The notes under the pieces are model-generated. The model worked only from the letters and a program-made list of their open reading frames with translations, was not told the origin of the DNA and ran no database searches. A program made the position numbers and the translations under genes. From a bacterium (GTDB lineage: Bacteria; Patescibacteriota; Saccharimonadia; Saccharimonadales; UBA4665), in NCBI GenBank assembly GCA_021811685.1, contig JAJZNT010000031.1, forward strand, positions 1 to 33,708: 33,708 nucleotides of DNA, read 5' to 3'. This document shows, piece by piece, positions 8,363 to 14,843 of the stretch; the stretch's first letter is position 1; each line of letters opens with the position of its first letter.

Positions 8363-9637
8363 TTATTGTACCATGCTACCGGTTAACGGAGTAGGAGCTG
8401 CTGAAATATTGGCTGATGTGATGTTTAGCTTCTCTTTTTGAGCTTGTTCCGTTGAGAGTCTTGGTAGGTTAATAAAGAAAGTCGATCCTTTACCCATTTC
8501 GCTTTCCACCCATATTCTTCCCTGGTAGAGCTCTAGTATTTTTCTACATATGTAAAGTCCTAGGCCGGTTCCTCCGATGGTTCTGGTTGCGGAATTGTCT
8601 ACTCTGTAGAACTTCTGGAATAAGTGCGGGATATCTTCTTCGGGAATCCCAACCCCCGTATCCTTTATATATATCTGGACTATCTGGTTATCTCCGGTCA
8701 TGCCAATGGTGATTTTGCCTTGATCGGTGTATTTAACTGCATTATCGAAGAGGTTGGTTATAACCTCGCGCATCCGTTCCGGGTCAGCCCTGGAGTAATA
8801 TAGCGGCTTGACGACTTTCTGTCCGCCTACAGCGGATTTGGTAGCATCTATCGTCTGAGAGTTCCCTATATTAAATTCTAGAGCCAGGCCCTTCTTATCC
8901 GCGGCGAACTTAAGGTCATTGCAGAGCTGCTCTATATAGCTACCCAGTTCCATTAGCTCTGGATGAGAAATAAGTCTTCCGTCTTCGGCTTTAGCGGAAG
9001 TAAGCAGGTCCTGGAATAACTGACCTAGGTGTTGAGTTGATTCGTGGGCCTTTTCCAAGTAGTTCTTAGCCCGGCTATCGATAGTGCTGACTTTGTCATT
9101 CATCGCTAAGGCTAAATAGCCTTCAATTGCTGCAACAGGGGTGCGCATTTCGTGACTAGCCGTGCTTATAAATTCACTGCGCTGCTTCTCTTCCATGCGT
9201 TCTTTTGTAACATCGCGGAAAATAGCCACGACTCCGGTTAACGTCTGGTCTGTACTAATAAGCGGTGAGACACTTATGGATATTGGCACCTGCTGATTAC
9301 CCCTAGTAACTAAAAATCCTTTATTGTCTCTTATGGTTTCATTTGGGTTTTTAAAAATCTGGGTTAGCGGATCCTGGTCGGGCGTGTAGGCCTCACCTTT
9401 TGCATCAACCAGCTTTATAACCGACCTGAAGTCTAGGTTTCTAGCTTCATTCTCCGGCCAGCCGGTTATCTTAGATGCTCCAGGATTAAATAGCTGGATT
9501 ACTCCATTCTTATCTATTAGCATAACTCCGTCCTCAATGGCGTTTAAGATTATGCTTGAGGCCTGCTGGGTGTCCCGCAGACTACTCTCCAGCTTAACTG
9601 TTGTTCCTTTTTGTGCTTTGTGCCCGTGGCCGAACAT
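8363..9637 (-). CDS. Soluble PAS-domain sensor histidine kinase
   Basis: About 424 residues from the ATG at 9637. I chose this start because AGGAG (9645-9649) sits seven bases upstream; an in-frame ATG at 9733 would add 32 basic residues and has only a weak signal. A PAS domain spans about residues 25-142 (ILNAIEDGVMLIDKNG, VVAIFRDVT). The HisKA domain follows with phospho-acceptor H162 in STASHEMRTPVAAIEGYL. The ATPase domain has the N box (FDNAVKYTD), G1 (DTGVGIPEEDI), F box (FQKFYR) and G2 (GGTGLGLYI). No membrane segment is seen, so it senses a cytoplasmic signal. It is the first gene of the operon leading to the receiver protein, pseudouridine synthase, der and pth. Confidence 0.9.
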   Translation of the reverse strand: MFGHGHKAQKGTTVKLESSLRDTQQASSIILNAIEDGVMLIDKNGVIQLFNPGASKITGWPENEARNLDFRSVIKLVDAKGEAYTPDQDPLTQIFKNPNETIRDNKGFLVTRGNQQVPISISVSPLISTDQTLTGVVAIFRDVTKERMEEKQRSEFISTASHEMRTPVAAIEGYLALAMNDKVSTIDSRAKNYLEKAHESTQHLGQLFQDLLTSAKAEDGRLISHPELMELGSYIEQLCNDLKFAADKKGLALEFNIGNSQTIDATKSAVGGQKVVKPLYYSRADPERMREVITNLFDNAVKYTDQGKITIGMTGDNQIVQIYIKDTGVGIPEEDIPHLFQKFYRVDNSATRTIGGTGLGLYICRKILELYQGRIWVESEMGKGSTFFINLPRLSTEQAQKEKLNITSANISAAPTPLTGSMVQ

Positions 9638-9773
9638 AACTAATCTCCTGTACCGAACTGGTAAACGTACAGTACGAGCTGGCTTTTTGGTTTTAGATTC
9701 ATGATTTATTTTTGCCCATCTAAAAAACTGCATATATTATCTCACTTAGCATAAGTAACCACAAACAGTTCTA

Positions 9774-9803
9774 TAGACGTTTAGGTATCTGATGTGCTAA
9801 GAT
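9774..9803 (+). promoter_or_regulatory. Probable promoter of tRNA-Glu
   Basis: An extended -10 element TGC-TAAGAT (9795-9803) lies 20 bases upstream of the tRNA. A poor -35 match, TAGACG (9774-9779), is 18 bases before it. It shares the TGC-TA pattern with several other promoters in the window. Confidence 0.5.
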
Positions 9804-9822
9804 TCACCAGTTAAAACAGAGA

Positions 9823-9899
9823 GGCCCCTTCGTCTAGCGGTCCAGGACTCCGGGTTCTCAGTCCGGCAATCGCGGGTTCGAATCCCGCAGGGGTCACCA
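9823..9899 (+). tRNA. tRNA-Glu (anticodon CTC)
   Basis: A full cloverleaf: acceptor GGCCCCT paired with AGGGGTC (one G-U pair), D-arm with TAGCGGT, anticodon stem CCGGG/TCCGG closing loop TTCTCAG with anticodon CTC, T-arm GCGGG-TTCGAAT-CCCGC, discriminator A and encoded CCA. It is followed within two bases by the convergent toxin gene. Short copies of its 3' end recur at 10551 and 12093. Confidence 0.95.
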
Positions 9900-9901
9900 A
9901 A

Positions 9902-10192
9902 TCAGTTTCTATTTTCTCTGCTGTGCCAGACCCTGATTATTACTACTGTATTTTCGCCCTCCAGCTTATATCTAGTAACATAAGCTCCCGCCCCAAAAGC
10001 TATGAATAGTTCACGTCTGTTCCCGTCGTCAGGCATAGGGCGACCAATTCTTGGTGTGAGTTTAAGTATTTTAGAACCGCGAAGGGTGTTTGATACAGCT
10101 CTTTTAGCAGCTTCGCTATCTTTATCTAATAAGAAGAAATATAGACGTTCAAAGTCTTGTACGGCTTCTGGAAGCCATTTTATTCTTGCCAT
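9902..10192 (-). CDS. RelE/ParE-like toxin
   Basis: A 96-residue basic protein of the RelE/ParE fold. It has the N-terminal W-L-P-E-A-V-Q-D-F-E-R-L helix pattern, the central GRPMPDDGNRRELFI strand region, and the C-terminal IRVWHSRENR typical of ParE/RelE, where the WHxR-like ending lies near the active surface. RelE toxins cut ribosome-bound mRNA while ParE toxins poison gyrase; sequence alone does not decide between them. It overlaps its antitoxin by 13 bases and ends two bases from the tRNA-Glu CCA, so the module looks inserted at the tRNA end. A degraded paralogue lies at 12075-12389. Confidence 0.85.
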   Translation of the reverse strand: MARIKWLPEAVQDFERLYFFLLDKDSEAAKRAVSNTLRGSKILKLTPRIGRPMPDDGNRRELFIAFGAGAYVTRYKLEGENTVVIIRVWHSRENRN

Positions 10193-10449
10193 TTGCGTGG
10201 TTTACCCTGGCTTAAGTCTTTTAGCCAAGTCTCTACCTTTTCGTGCTCAATGGCTTTACCAGTTATAAGATACTGCTCCCACCTTGCATTATCTTCGGCT
10301 TTTTCCTTTTCATATTGCTCCTCTCTCTTAAGGTAGTCTTCTATAGCAGTCCGCATAATCCAGTGAGGTGAGTGCTGTTTTTTCTTAGCCAAGACTTTTA
10401 GTCGTTCACGGGTATTGTCGTCTAGTTTTATACCTTGAGTGGTTGCCAT
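10180..10449 (-). CDS. Ribbon-helix-helix antitoxin
   Basis: An 89-residue protein with an N-terminal RHH (CopG-like) DNA-binding segment: the strand GIKLDD, then TRERLKVLAKKKQHSPHWIMRTAIEDYLKRE. The C-terminal half is a charged helix (EEQYEKEKAEDNARWEQYL) of the kind that wraps the toxin. It precedes the RelE-like toxin with a 13-base overlap, the usual antitoxin-first order. An inverted repeat around its -10 element suggests autoregulation. Confidence 0.85.
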   Translation of the reverse strand: MATTQGIKLDDNTRERLKVLAKKKQHSPHWIMRTAIEDYLKREEQYEKEKAEDNARWEQYLITGKAIEHEKVETWLKDLSQGKPRKWQE

Positions 10450-10466
10450 ATTATTATGGTAGCACT

Positions 10467-10486
10467 AGTTGCGAATTATAGCAACT
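10467..10486 (-). promoter_or_regulatory. Promoter/operator of the RHH-RelE module
   Basis: On the minus strand an extended -10, TGC-TATAAT (TATAAT at 10475-10480), is framed by a 6-bp inverted repeat AGTTGC (10467-10472) and GCAACT (10481-10486). This is the position expected for autorepression by an RHH antitoxin. The -35 region is not recognisable. Confidence 0.55.
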
Positions 10487-10550
10487 ATAATTTAATAATT
10501 GGTTCCTCCGAAGAATTTCGGTGGCAATGTCCTTATAAACCGAGCTGTCC

Positions 10551-10562
10551 AGGGTCACCAAA
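10551..10562 (+). repeat. Copy of the tRNA-Glu 3' end, internal
   Basis: AGGGTCACCAAA here matches the tRNA-Glu 3' terminus and following bases at 9889-9901. It is preceded by TTATAAA at 10533, in the same spacing as TTATAAA before the third copy at 12093. It is probably the edge of an inserted module or a deletion scar. Confidence 0.55.
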
Positions 10563-10606
10563 CTTCTTATGCATAAATTAACTCGTTTTGCTAAAATATA
10601 ATTCAT

Positions 10607-10886
10607 ATGGCAAATTTTTTAACCAAGAAAGAATTAGACGACTCTCTAGACGAGCTAATAATTAAGCTATTTAATCGTATAGATAAACAAACAATAGAAG
10701 TTAAAGACGAGATAGCAGAAATAGACGAAAAGTATAACCATTTAGTCCAGACAGACGTTAAACGCTTTCCTTAAGCGTCTTGATAATATGGAAGCAAATA
10801 ATGCCGCGCGTGACATGCAAGTTGCAAGAATAGAGCGCTGGGTAGAACAAGTTGCCGCTAAAACAGGCGTTAAGCTAGTCTATTAA
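10607..10886 (+). pseudogene. Frameshifted coiled-coil protein gene
   Basis: The frame opens at ATG 10607 (MANFLTKKELDDSLDELI) and runs 55 codons to TAA at 10772. A second frame directly continues the same helix pattern: AFLKRLDNMEANNAARD, then VARIERWVEQVAAKTGVKL, ending at 10886. Removing one A from the AAA run at 10760-10762 restores one 92-residue coiled-coil protein. Proteins of this look (heptad helix with a C-terminal ARxERWxEQxAxKTG motif) occur as small hypotheticals in CPR genomes; function unknown. Extended -10 sequences (TGCTAAAAT, TATAAT) sit just upstream, so a transcript would be almost leaderless. An assembly error in the A-run is possible. Confidence 0.7.
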
Positions 10887-11014
10887 TTGCCCTTTTGTTG
10901 TTGATTATTAACTGCCACCGCCTTAATTACTCAAATAATAAATGAGAATTATTGGCTTGGTGGTTCACCATTATGCTTATGCTTATTACAAGTATAATTT
11001 GCTGTTGTTGAAGT

Positions 11015-11381
11015 ATGAAAGAACAAGTCTCAACCGATAAAGCACCATCAGCTCCTAAGTTTTTATCTCAGGCTTTAGTCAGTGGTGGTTTTGTATTTGT
11101 ATCAGGCTAAATACACACAAAACCCGACAATACACTAGTTAGTGGTTCAATAAAAGATAAAGTTAACCAAATCATGAGCAACATCAAAGCTATACTAGAA
11201 GCTACTAATGTCGGATTAGACAAAATAGTAAAAGTGGTTATTTACGTAACGGATATGTCAGTAATGCCCGAACTCAACGAAGTATACCCAACTTACTTTA
11301 CTGAACCATATCCTGTTAGAGAGGCTGTATGTGTTAAGGAGCTTCCCCAACCTCATTGACATCGGGGTTAACTTAAGTTAA
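11015..11381 (+). pseudogene. RidA (YjgF/UK114) family gene, disrupted
   Basis: Reading from ATG 11015 gives VSTDKAPSAPKFLSQALVSG and FVFVSG, then TAA where the family has the conserved glutamine of SGQ. In the same frame the product continues through NIKAILEATNVGLDKIVKV, YVTDM and EVYPTYFTEPYPVREAV to a truncated VKELPQPH. In the next frame IDIGVNLS resembles the missing end, so a 3' frameshift is present too. Intact RidA proteins deaminate reactive enamine/imine intermediates. The two lesions (nonsense CAA to TAA, plus frameshift near 11347-11355) make a functional product unlikely. A TATAAT lies at 10993-10998. Confidence 0.85.
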
Positions 11382-11384
11382 TCT
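11356..11384 (+). promoter_or_regulatory. Promoter/operator of the Phd-PIN module
   Basis: TTGACA (11356-11361) and TAATCT (11379-11384) are 17 bases apart. A perfect 14-bp palindrome, TTAACTTAAGTTAA (11368-11381), fills the second half of the spacer and enters the -10, an ideal autorepressor site for a Phd-type antitoxin. The predicted transcript start is at or near the antitoxin ATG. The region lies in the decayed end of the ridA pseudogene. Confidence 0.6.
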
Positions 11385-11390
11385 TGAAGA

Positions 11391-11657
11391 ATGAAAACAA
11401 TAGGCGCAAAAGATTTAAGGCAAAATATGGACGAAATTCTTGACCGCGTAATAAACGGTGAAGATATTATTATCCAACATCGTTTTAAGAAGCCTGTACG
11501 TCTGAGCGCTATTAATACTTTGGCAAATAAGCACAACCAAAAACTTGCTGGTCTACAAGCGTTCGAAGCAGCACTTAAGAAAGCCTCACCTTTTAATCCC
11601 AATAAGTCTGTTAAGGAGCTGTACCATGAATCTATCACTGACAAGTACTCAAGCTAG
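11391..11657 (+). CDS. Phd/YefM-like antitoxin
   Basis: An 88-residue protein opening MKTIGAKDLRQNMDEILDRV followed by NGEDIIIQHRFKKPVRL, the classic Phd/YefM N-terminal DNA-binding domain. The C-terminal half is a charged helix and a flexible end (ELYHESITDKYSS) expected to bind the toxin. It overlaps the PIN gene by 32 bases, in the antitoxin-first order. A palindrome immediately upstream supports autoregulation. Confidence 0.85.
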   Translation: MKTIGAKDLRQNMDEILDRVINGEDIIIQHRFKKPVRLSAINTLANKHNQKLAGLQAFEAALKKASPFNPNKSVKELYHESITDKYSS

Positions 11658-12036
11658 TAGCATTTTTCTAGACGCTAATATAGTTTTGGAAATTATCTTA
11701 GAGCGACATAACCAGCAATTATCTAAAGATTTGTTATTTAAATACAGCGATAAATTAAACATCTCATCACTAACCGCTCACCTAATAACCTATTTTGGTC
11801 AGCAACGAGTTGACCTACCAGTATTAAGGCATTTTTTGGAAGATTACACTATACTTTCACTGGACTCTGGAGATTTTGAATGGGCTTTTAATAACATACG
11901 TAATAATGACTTTGAAGATGCACTTCAGCTCGGTGTAGCAATAAGAAACGGTTGCACCAATTTCATTACCTTTGATAAAACACTTGTTGACACCTATTCT
12001 AGCTTAAAGAGCATCTCTATACATCTACTATCTTAA
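11626..12036 (+). CDS. PIN-domain (VapC-like) ribonuclease toxin
   Basis: A 136-residue protein from the ATG at 11626, chosen because AAGGAG (11613-11618) is eight bases upstream; an earlier in-frame start would give a non-family N-terminus. PIN features are D16 in FLDANIVLEIILE, the acidic cluster D95-E97-D98 in NDFEDALQLGVA, and D117 in NFITFDKTL. VapC-type toxins are Mg-dependent RNases that often cut tRNA or rRNA. The usual conserved glutamate after the first helix bundle (SSLTxxE) is replaced by histidine (SSLTAH), as in some PIN subfamilies. It is paired with an overlapping Phd-type antitoxin. Confidence 0.85.
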   Translation: MNLSLTSTQASSIFLDANIVLEIILERHNQQLSKDLLFKYSDKLNISSLTAHLITYFGQQRVDLPVLRHFLEDYTILSLDSGDFEWAFNNIRNNDFEDALQLGVAIRNGCTNFITFDKTLVDTYSSLKSISIHLLS

Positions 12037-12074
12037 GTATTTTATTCCAACGTAATATTTCACTAAAAATAAGT

Positions 12075-12389
12075 TTATAAATCGGACCCCTTAGGGTCAC
12101 CATATCGCGGTCTATTTTTCCTGCTATGCCATATACGAATAATTATTAGGGTATTTTCATCTTCAAGTTTATTTCTAATAACGTAAGCTCCCGCCCCAAA
12201 AGCTATAAAAAATTCCCGTCTATCACCTTTGTCGGGCATGGGTTTACCTATATTTGGTGAGGTTTTGAGTAAATTAGAACCGTTTAGTATACTTGACGCG
12301 GCTCTTTTTGCCGGCCAGACTCTAAGCCTTTTACGAATATTATTGTCTAATATTTTGTAGCCATTATATAAAAGTGGCACCTGTTGCAA
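12075..12389 (-). pseudogene. Remnant of a second RHH-RelE module, antitoxin fused to toxin
   Basis: This 104-codon frame aligns with both genes of the intact module at 9902-10449. Its start, GYKILDNNIRKRLRV, matches the antitoxin N-terminus (GIKLDDNTRERLKV). From AKRAASSILNGSNLLKTSP it matches the toxin from residue 28 (AKRAVSNTLRGSKILKLTP) through to IRIWHSRKNR. An in-frame deletion has therefore removed most of the antitoxin and the toxin N-terminus. The toxin-like frame runs past the normal stop into GDP, encoded by a copy of the tRNA-Glu 3' end. It is probably inactive. Confidence 0.8.
12093..12102 (+). repeat. Copy of the tRNA-Glu 3' end, distal
   Basis: AGGGTCACCA follows TTATAAA by 11 bases, exactly as at 10533-10560. 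It flanks the 3' end of the degraded toxin remnant in the same orientation as the true tRNA end flanks the intact toxin. It probably moved with the toxin module or marks its insertion junction. Confidence 0.6.
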
Positions 12390-12433
12390 CCTATAAGTTC
12401 ATGAGCTTGTTCCGGTGCTCTGCGAACCTTTTT

Positions 12434-12552
12434 TGCTATACTTATTAGCTTTACTTTTGCGAAGGGATATTAACAATAACAGAGGTGCCCCTTAGCGGAT
12501 CATCCTGCTCACCAGACCGCTAAAGGCCGTGGCTTCAATCTTATCTCGGGCA
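12434..12552 (+). promoter_or_regulatory. Extended -10 promoter and structured leader before the prepilin-like gene
   Basis: TGC-TATACT (12434-12442) resembles the extended -10 elements elsewhere in the window. The leader then folds: TGCCC (12486-12490) can pair with GGGCA (12548-12552), enclosing a 7-bp hairpin TTAGCGG (12492-12498)/CCGCTAA (12518-12524) and a short AAGGCC/GGCTT arm. I do not recognise a known riboswitch class or an intact tRNA here. Confidence 0.35.
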
Positions 12553-12590
12553 GTTAATTAAACTGGTTATGTCTATGATATTATGAGGCT

Positions 12591-13234
12591 ATGAAGAAAT
12601 TAAACAAAAATTCGTTAGGGTTCACTACTGTTAGATTCTGTTAGCACTAATATTCTTGGGCATCGTAGCACTTATCGGAGTCTATGTAGCGGAAAACCAT
12701 AATTCAAACAAGCAAACACCTATAGTTACAAGCACTTCAACTAATACGAATAGCAATTCGTCTTCTCAAAGCGCCACAAGTCCAACTCTTTCCCAGGCAG
12801 TATCACAGGTTAATTACGTTTATGCCAATTACGTAAACGACGTTTTGAATGGACAAGTTCTGCAAAATAAAAGCCAATGGGCGACAAATAATGTATCGGC
12901 GGCTGAAGACCTACAGTTTATTGATGGTCATAAAACATGGTTTACGACTGCGTTTATCTCGCAGGCGGGTAATTATGAATCAACCAACACTTCACCTCCA
13001 GGTGGTGCATTTTTGATGTGCGTTAGTGGCATTGCCTACCTTAATAGCAACTCTTTCGTAGCCAAGGGCTTATCCGAAAGCGGCACAACTGCCCACCTGG
13101 ACTTAACGTATAATGTCGGTGGAAGACAGGGACAAGGACCGAAAATAAACTATACTCTACCTATGACTTTAAGGGTTTCAGCTTCTAAAACTTGGGCTAT
13201 TGACAGCATTAACCTTAGTAGTTGCAGTGGTTGA
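12591..13234 (+). pseudogene. Prepilin-like secreted protein, frameshifted in the pilin helix
   Basis: ATG 12591 opens MKKLNKNSLGFTTV and then hits TAG. One base after the valine codon (12632), the next frame continues ILLALIFLGIVALIGVYVAE. Together they read SLG/FTTVEILLALIFLG, a type IV prepilin leader with cleavage after Gly and the conserved Glu at +5, if one G is restored near 12633. The remaining 190 residues are a Ser/Asn/Thr-rich linker and a compact domain with two cysteines (FLMCVSG, LSSCSG), likely exported. Either the gene is dead or the missing base is a sequencing error. CPR cells commonly carry type IV pilus-like proteins. Confidence 0.7.
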
Positions 13235-13280
13235 ATTCAACAACATCATTTAACAGGCTTATATTTAAGGGTTTTCCCGA

Positions 13281-13771
13281 ATGCTGATTAAACTTGATGA
13301 TCTGGAATCTATCAGATCGCAGAATAAAGGAAACAGATAGTCCTTACTAGTGGAACCTTTGACTTGTTTCATTCAGGGCATCTAAGTTATTTAGAAGGCG
13401 TGAAACGCTACGGGGATATAGTTACCGTTCTTTTGAGTGGCGATAAACGGGTAAAGGCCAGAAAAGGCTCTTCCCCCGCCGATTATTCCTCAAGAAGAAA
13501 GAGCGAGGATAATTGGTAGCCTTAAGATTATTAATTATGTGTTAATTGATCCCTCTGAGTTAAACCCGGATGCGCTAGATCCTATTCATGCTGAAATAAT
13601 TAATAAGTTAGCCCCGGTTTTTGTGTTACTGACGGGCCAGATCCCAGATTCATTAATATCTTGGACAGATCAAAGTATATAATCCTAAAGCGCTTAAAGC
13701 CCTTCCCCTCTACGGGTGCCATAACTGATCGGGTCTTAGAGCTTTACCGGCAGCAGTGTTTAAGTTATTAG
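13281..13771 (+). pseudogene. Cytidylyltransferase-like (HldE/RfaE C-terminal type) pseudogene
   Basis: Four frame segments read as one nucleotidyltransferase. ATG 13281 gives MLIKLDDLESIRSQNKG. The next frame gives IVLTSGTFDLFHSGHLSYLE with the HxGH nucleotide-binding motif. After a C-run (13473-13477) a third frame gives IIPQEERARIIGSLKIINYV and LIDPSELNPDALDPIHAE. A fourth gives DPRFINILDRSKYIILKRLK and a TGAITDRVLELY end, stopping at 13771. At least three single-base frameshifts (near 13335, 13475 and 13630) break it. Intact relatives transfer CMP or AMP to sugar phosphates or FMN-type acceptors. The 3' end overlaps the convergent methyltransferase gene by 62 bases. Confidence 0.8.
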
Positions 13772-14411
13772 GGGTGTTTTTTTGAATAATTGCTAAGTTC
13801 TTCTGATGGGTAATCCTGGCGTCTTTATTAGCGAAATAGTTGCTTATGGCTCTATATACGCCTGGCAGATTACTTCGCATATAGTCGTCTACAATAATTA
13901 CTCCCCCGTTGCTTAATAGCGGCCAAATAAGCTCTAAACTGTCAGTTGTTGAGTTATAGAAGTCTCCGTCTATAAAAGCGAAGGATATGTTCTGAGGAAG
14001 ATCTTTTGGCTTAAGTTCGTTGAACCATCCTTTGTGGATCACGGGAGGTTTTAAGCCTGCCTTTTTGAAGTTGCGTACCAGATCGCGTTTAGTTGCTTTT
14101 AACTCCCCCGCCTTAAATCCTATTCCGGCTACCGAAGCGTCTTCGATTGTTTTATCCGGTAGACCGGAGAAGGAATCATAAACATGGAACTCTTTGCTTG
14201 AACTGTGTTTAATCAATAAGCGCCGGATAAATAAGGAAGTGGTGCCGACATAACAACCGAACTCAACCACCTCTCCCTTTATATCGTTTACAATTATCCT
14301 ATCTAGATTAGTAAGCAAGATGTGGAGCCGCGGCGAGTCCATTTGCTCACTGATTAGGTTGTGACTGCGAATTAACTTATCTACGTATTGACTATTGGCA
14401 CCGTTACCCAA
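13710..14411 (-). CDS. TylF/MycF-like SAM-dependent O-methyltransferase
   Basis: A 233-residue class I methyltransferase. The SAM-binding motif I is VVEFGCYVGTTSLFIRRLL (about residues 47-65). Motif II-like HVYDSFSGLPD is characteristic of TylF/MacrocinOMT-type enzymes. FAFIDGDFYNSTTDSLELIWP and GGVIIVDDY carry the acidic metal-binding residues. It likely methylates a sugar or small polyhydroxyl acceptor; the substrate is unknown. The start is TTG at 14411 with AAGG upstream. It lies 20 bases after the response regulator and is probably the last gene of the gltX operon. Confidence 0.85.
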   Translation of the reverse strand: MGNGANSQYVDKLIRSHNLISEQMDSPRLHILLTNLDRIIVNDIKGEVVEFGCYVGTTSLFIRRLLIKHSSSKEFHVYDSFSGLPDKTIEDASVAGIGFKAGELKATKRDLVRNFKKAGLKPPVIHKGWFNELKPKDLPQNISFAFIDGDFYNSTTDSLELIWPLLSNGGVIIVDDYMRSNLPGVYRAISNYFANKDARITHQKNLAIIQKNTPNNLNTAAGKALRPDQLWHP

Positions 14412-14431
14412 GGGGTACTACCTTATATTAC

Positions 14432-14839
14432 TTAAGCGATGTTGTCGAGGAATCCAACTAGTTCTTTAGGAGTCAGTTCAGCTTTTACCACATAACCGTC
14501 GGCTTGTTTCTCGATATCCTCACGTACATCTTCTCTTTGTTCCAAGTTGGTTGTAATAATAATCTTGGCTTTCAAGTGAGGCGTTTTTGACGGATCTCTA
14601 AGGATCCTTAATATCTCAATACCGGTCAGGTTAGGGATCATTAAATCAAGCAGGATAATGTCAAACTCGTCAGATTGAGCTAAGGCCAATCCTTTATTGC
14701 CGTCTATCTCCAGGGTTACTTCATAGCCGCCCTTATCTAGTGCGCGTTTATACAGCTCTCCTATAAAACGCTCATCCTCAATGCATAGAACTTTCTTGTG
14801 CGGCTTATTTGTGTTTGTAAGTTCATTTGAATTGTCCAC
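14432..14839 (-). CDS. Single-domain response regulator
   Basis: A 135-residue receiver protein from the GTG at 14839. AGGAGA lies within the last two codons of the kinase gene, seven bases before this GTG, so the start is better supported than an in-frame ATG at 14890. The receiver domain has acidic residues E21-D22 (VLCIEDE), phospho-acceptor D65 in IILLDLMIPN, T in IIITTN and K in YVVKAEL. No output domain follows, so it acts by protein-protein contact or phosphorelay. It is translationally coupled to the histidine kinase (stop at 14844-14846, four bases apart). Confidence 0.9.
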   Translation of the reverse strand: MDNSNELTNTNKPHKKVLCIEDERFIGELYKRALDKGGYEVTLEIDGNKGLALAQSDEFDIILLDLMIPNLTGIEILRILRDPSKTPHLKAKIIITTNLEQREDVREDIEKQADGYVVKAELTPKELVGFLDNIA

Positions 14840-14843
14840 GATT

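Noticed and set aside
12481-12556. Possible tRNA in the leader of the prepilin-like gene
   Set aside because: There are helices and a T-loop-like TTCAATC, but no consistent acceptor, D-arm and anticodon geometry and no CCA end; reported only as a structured leader.
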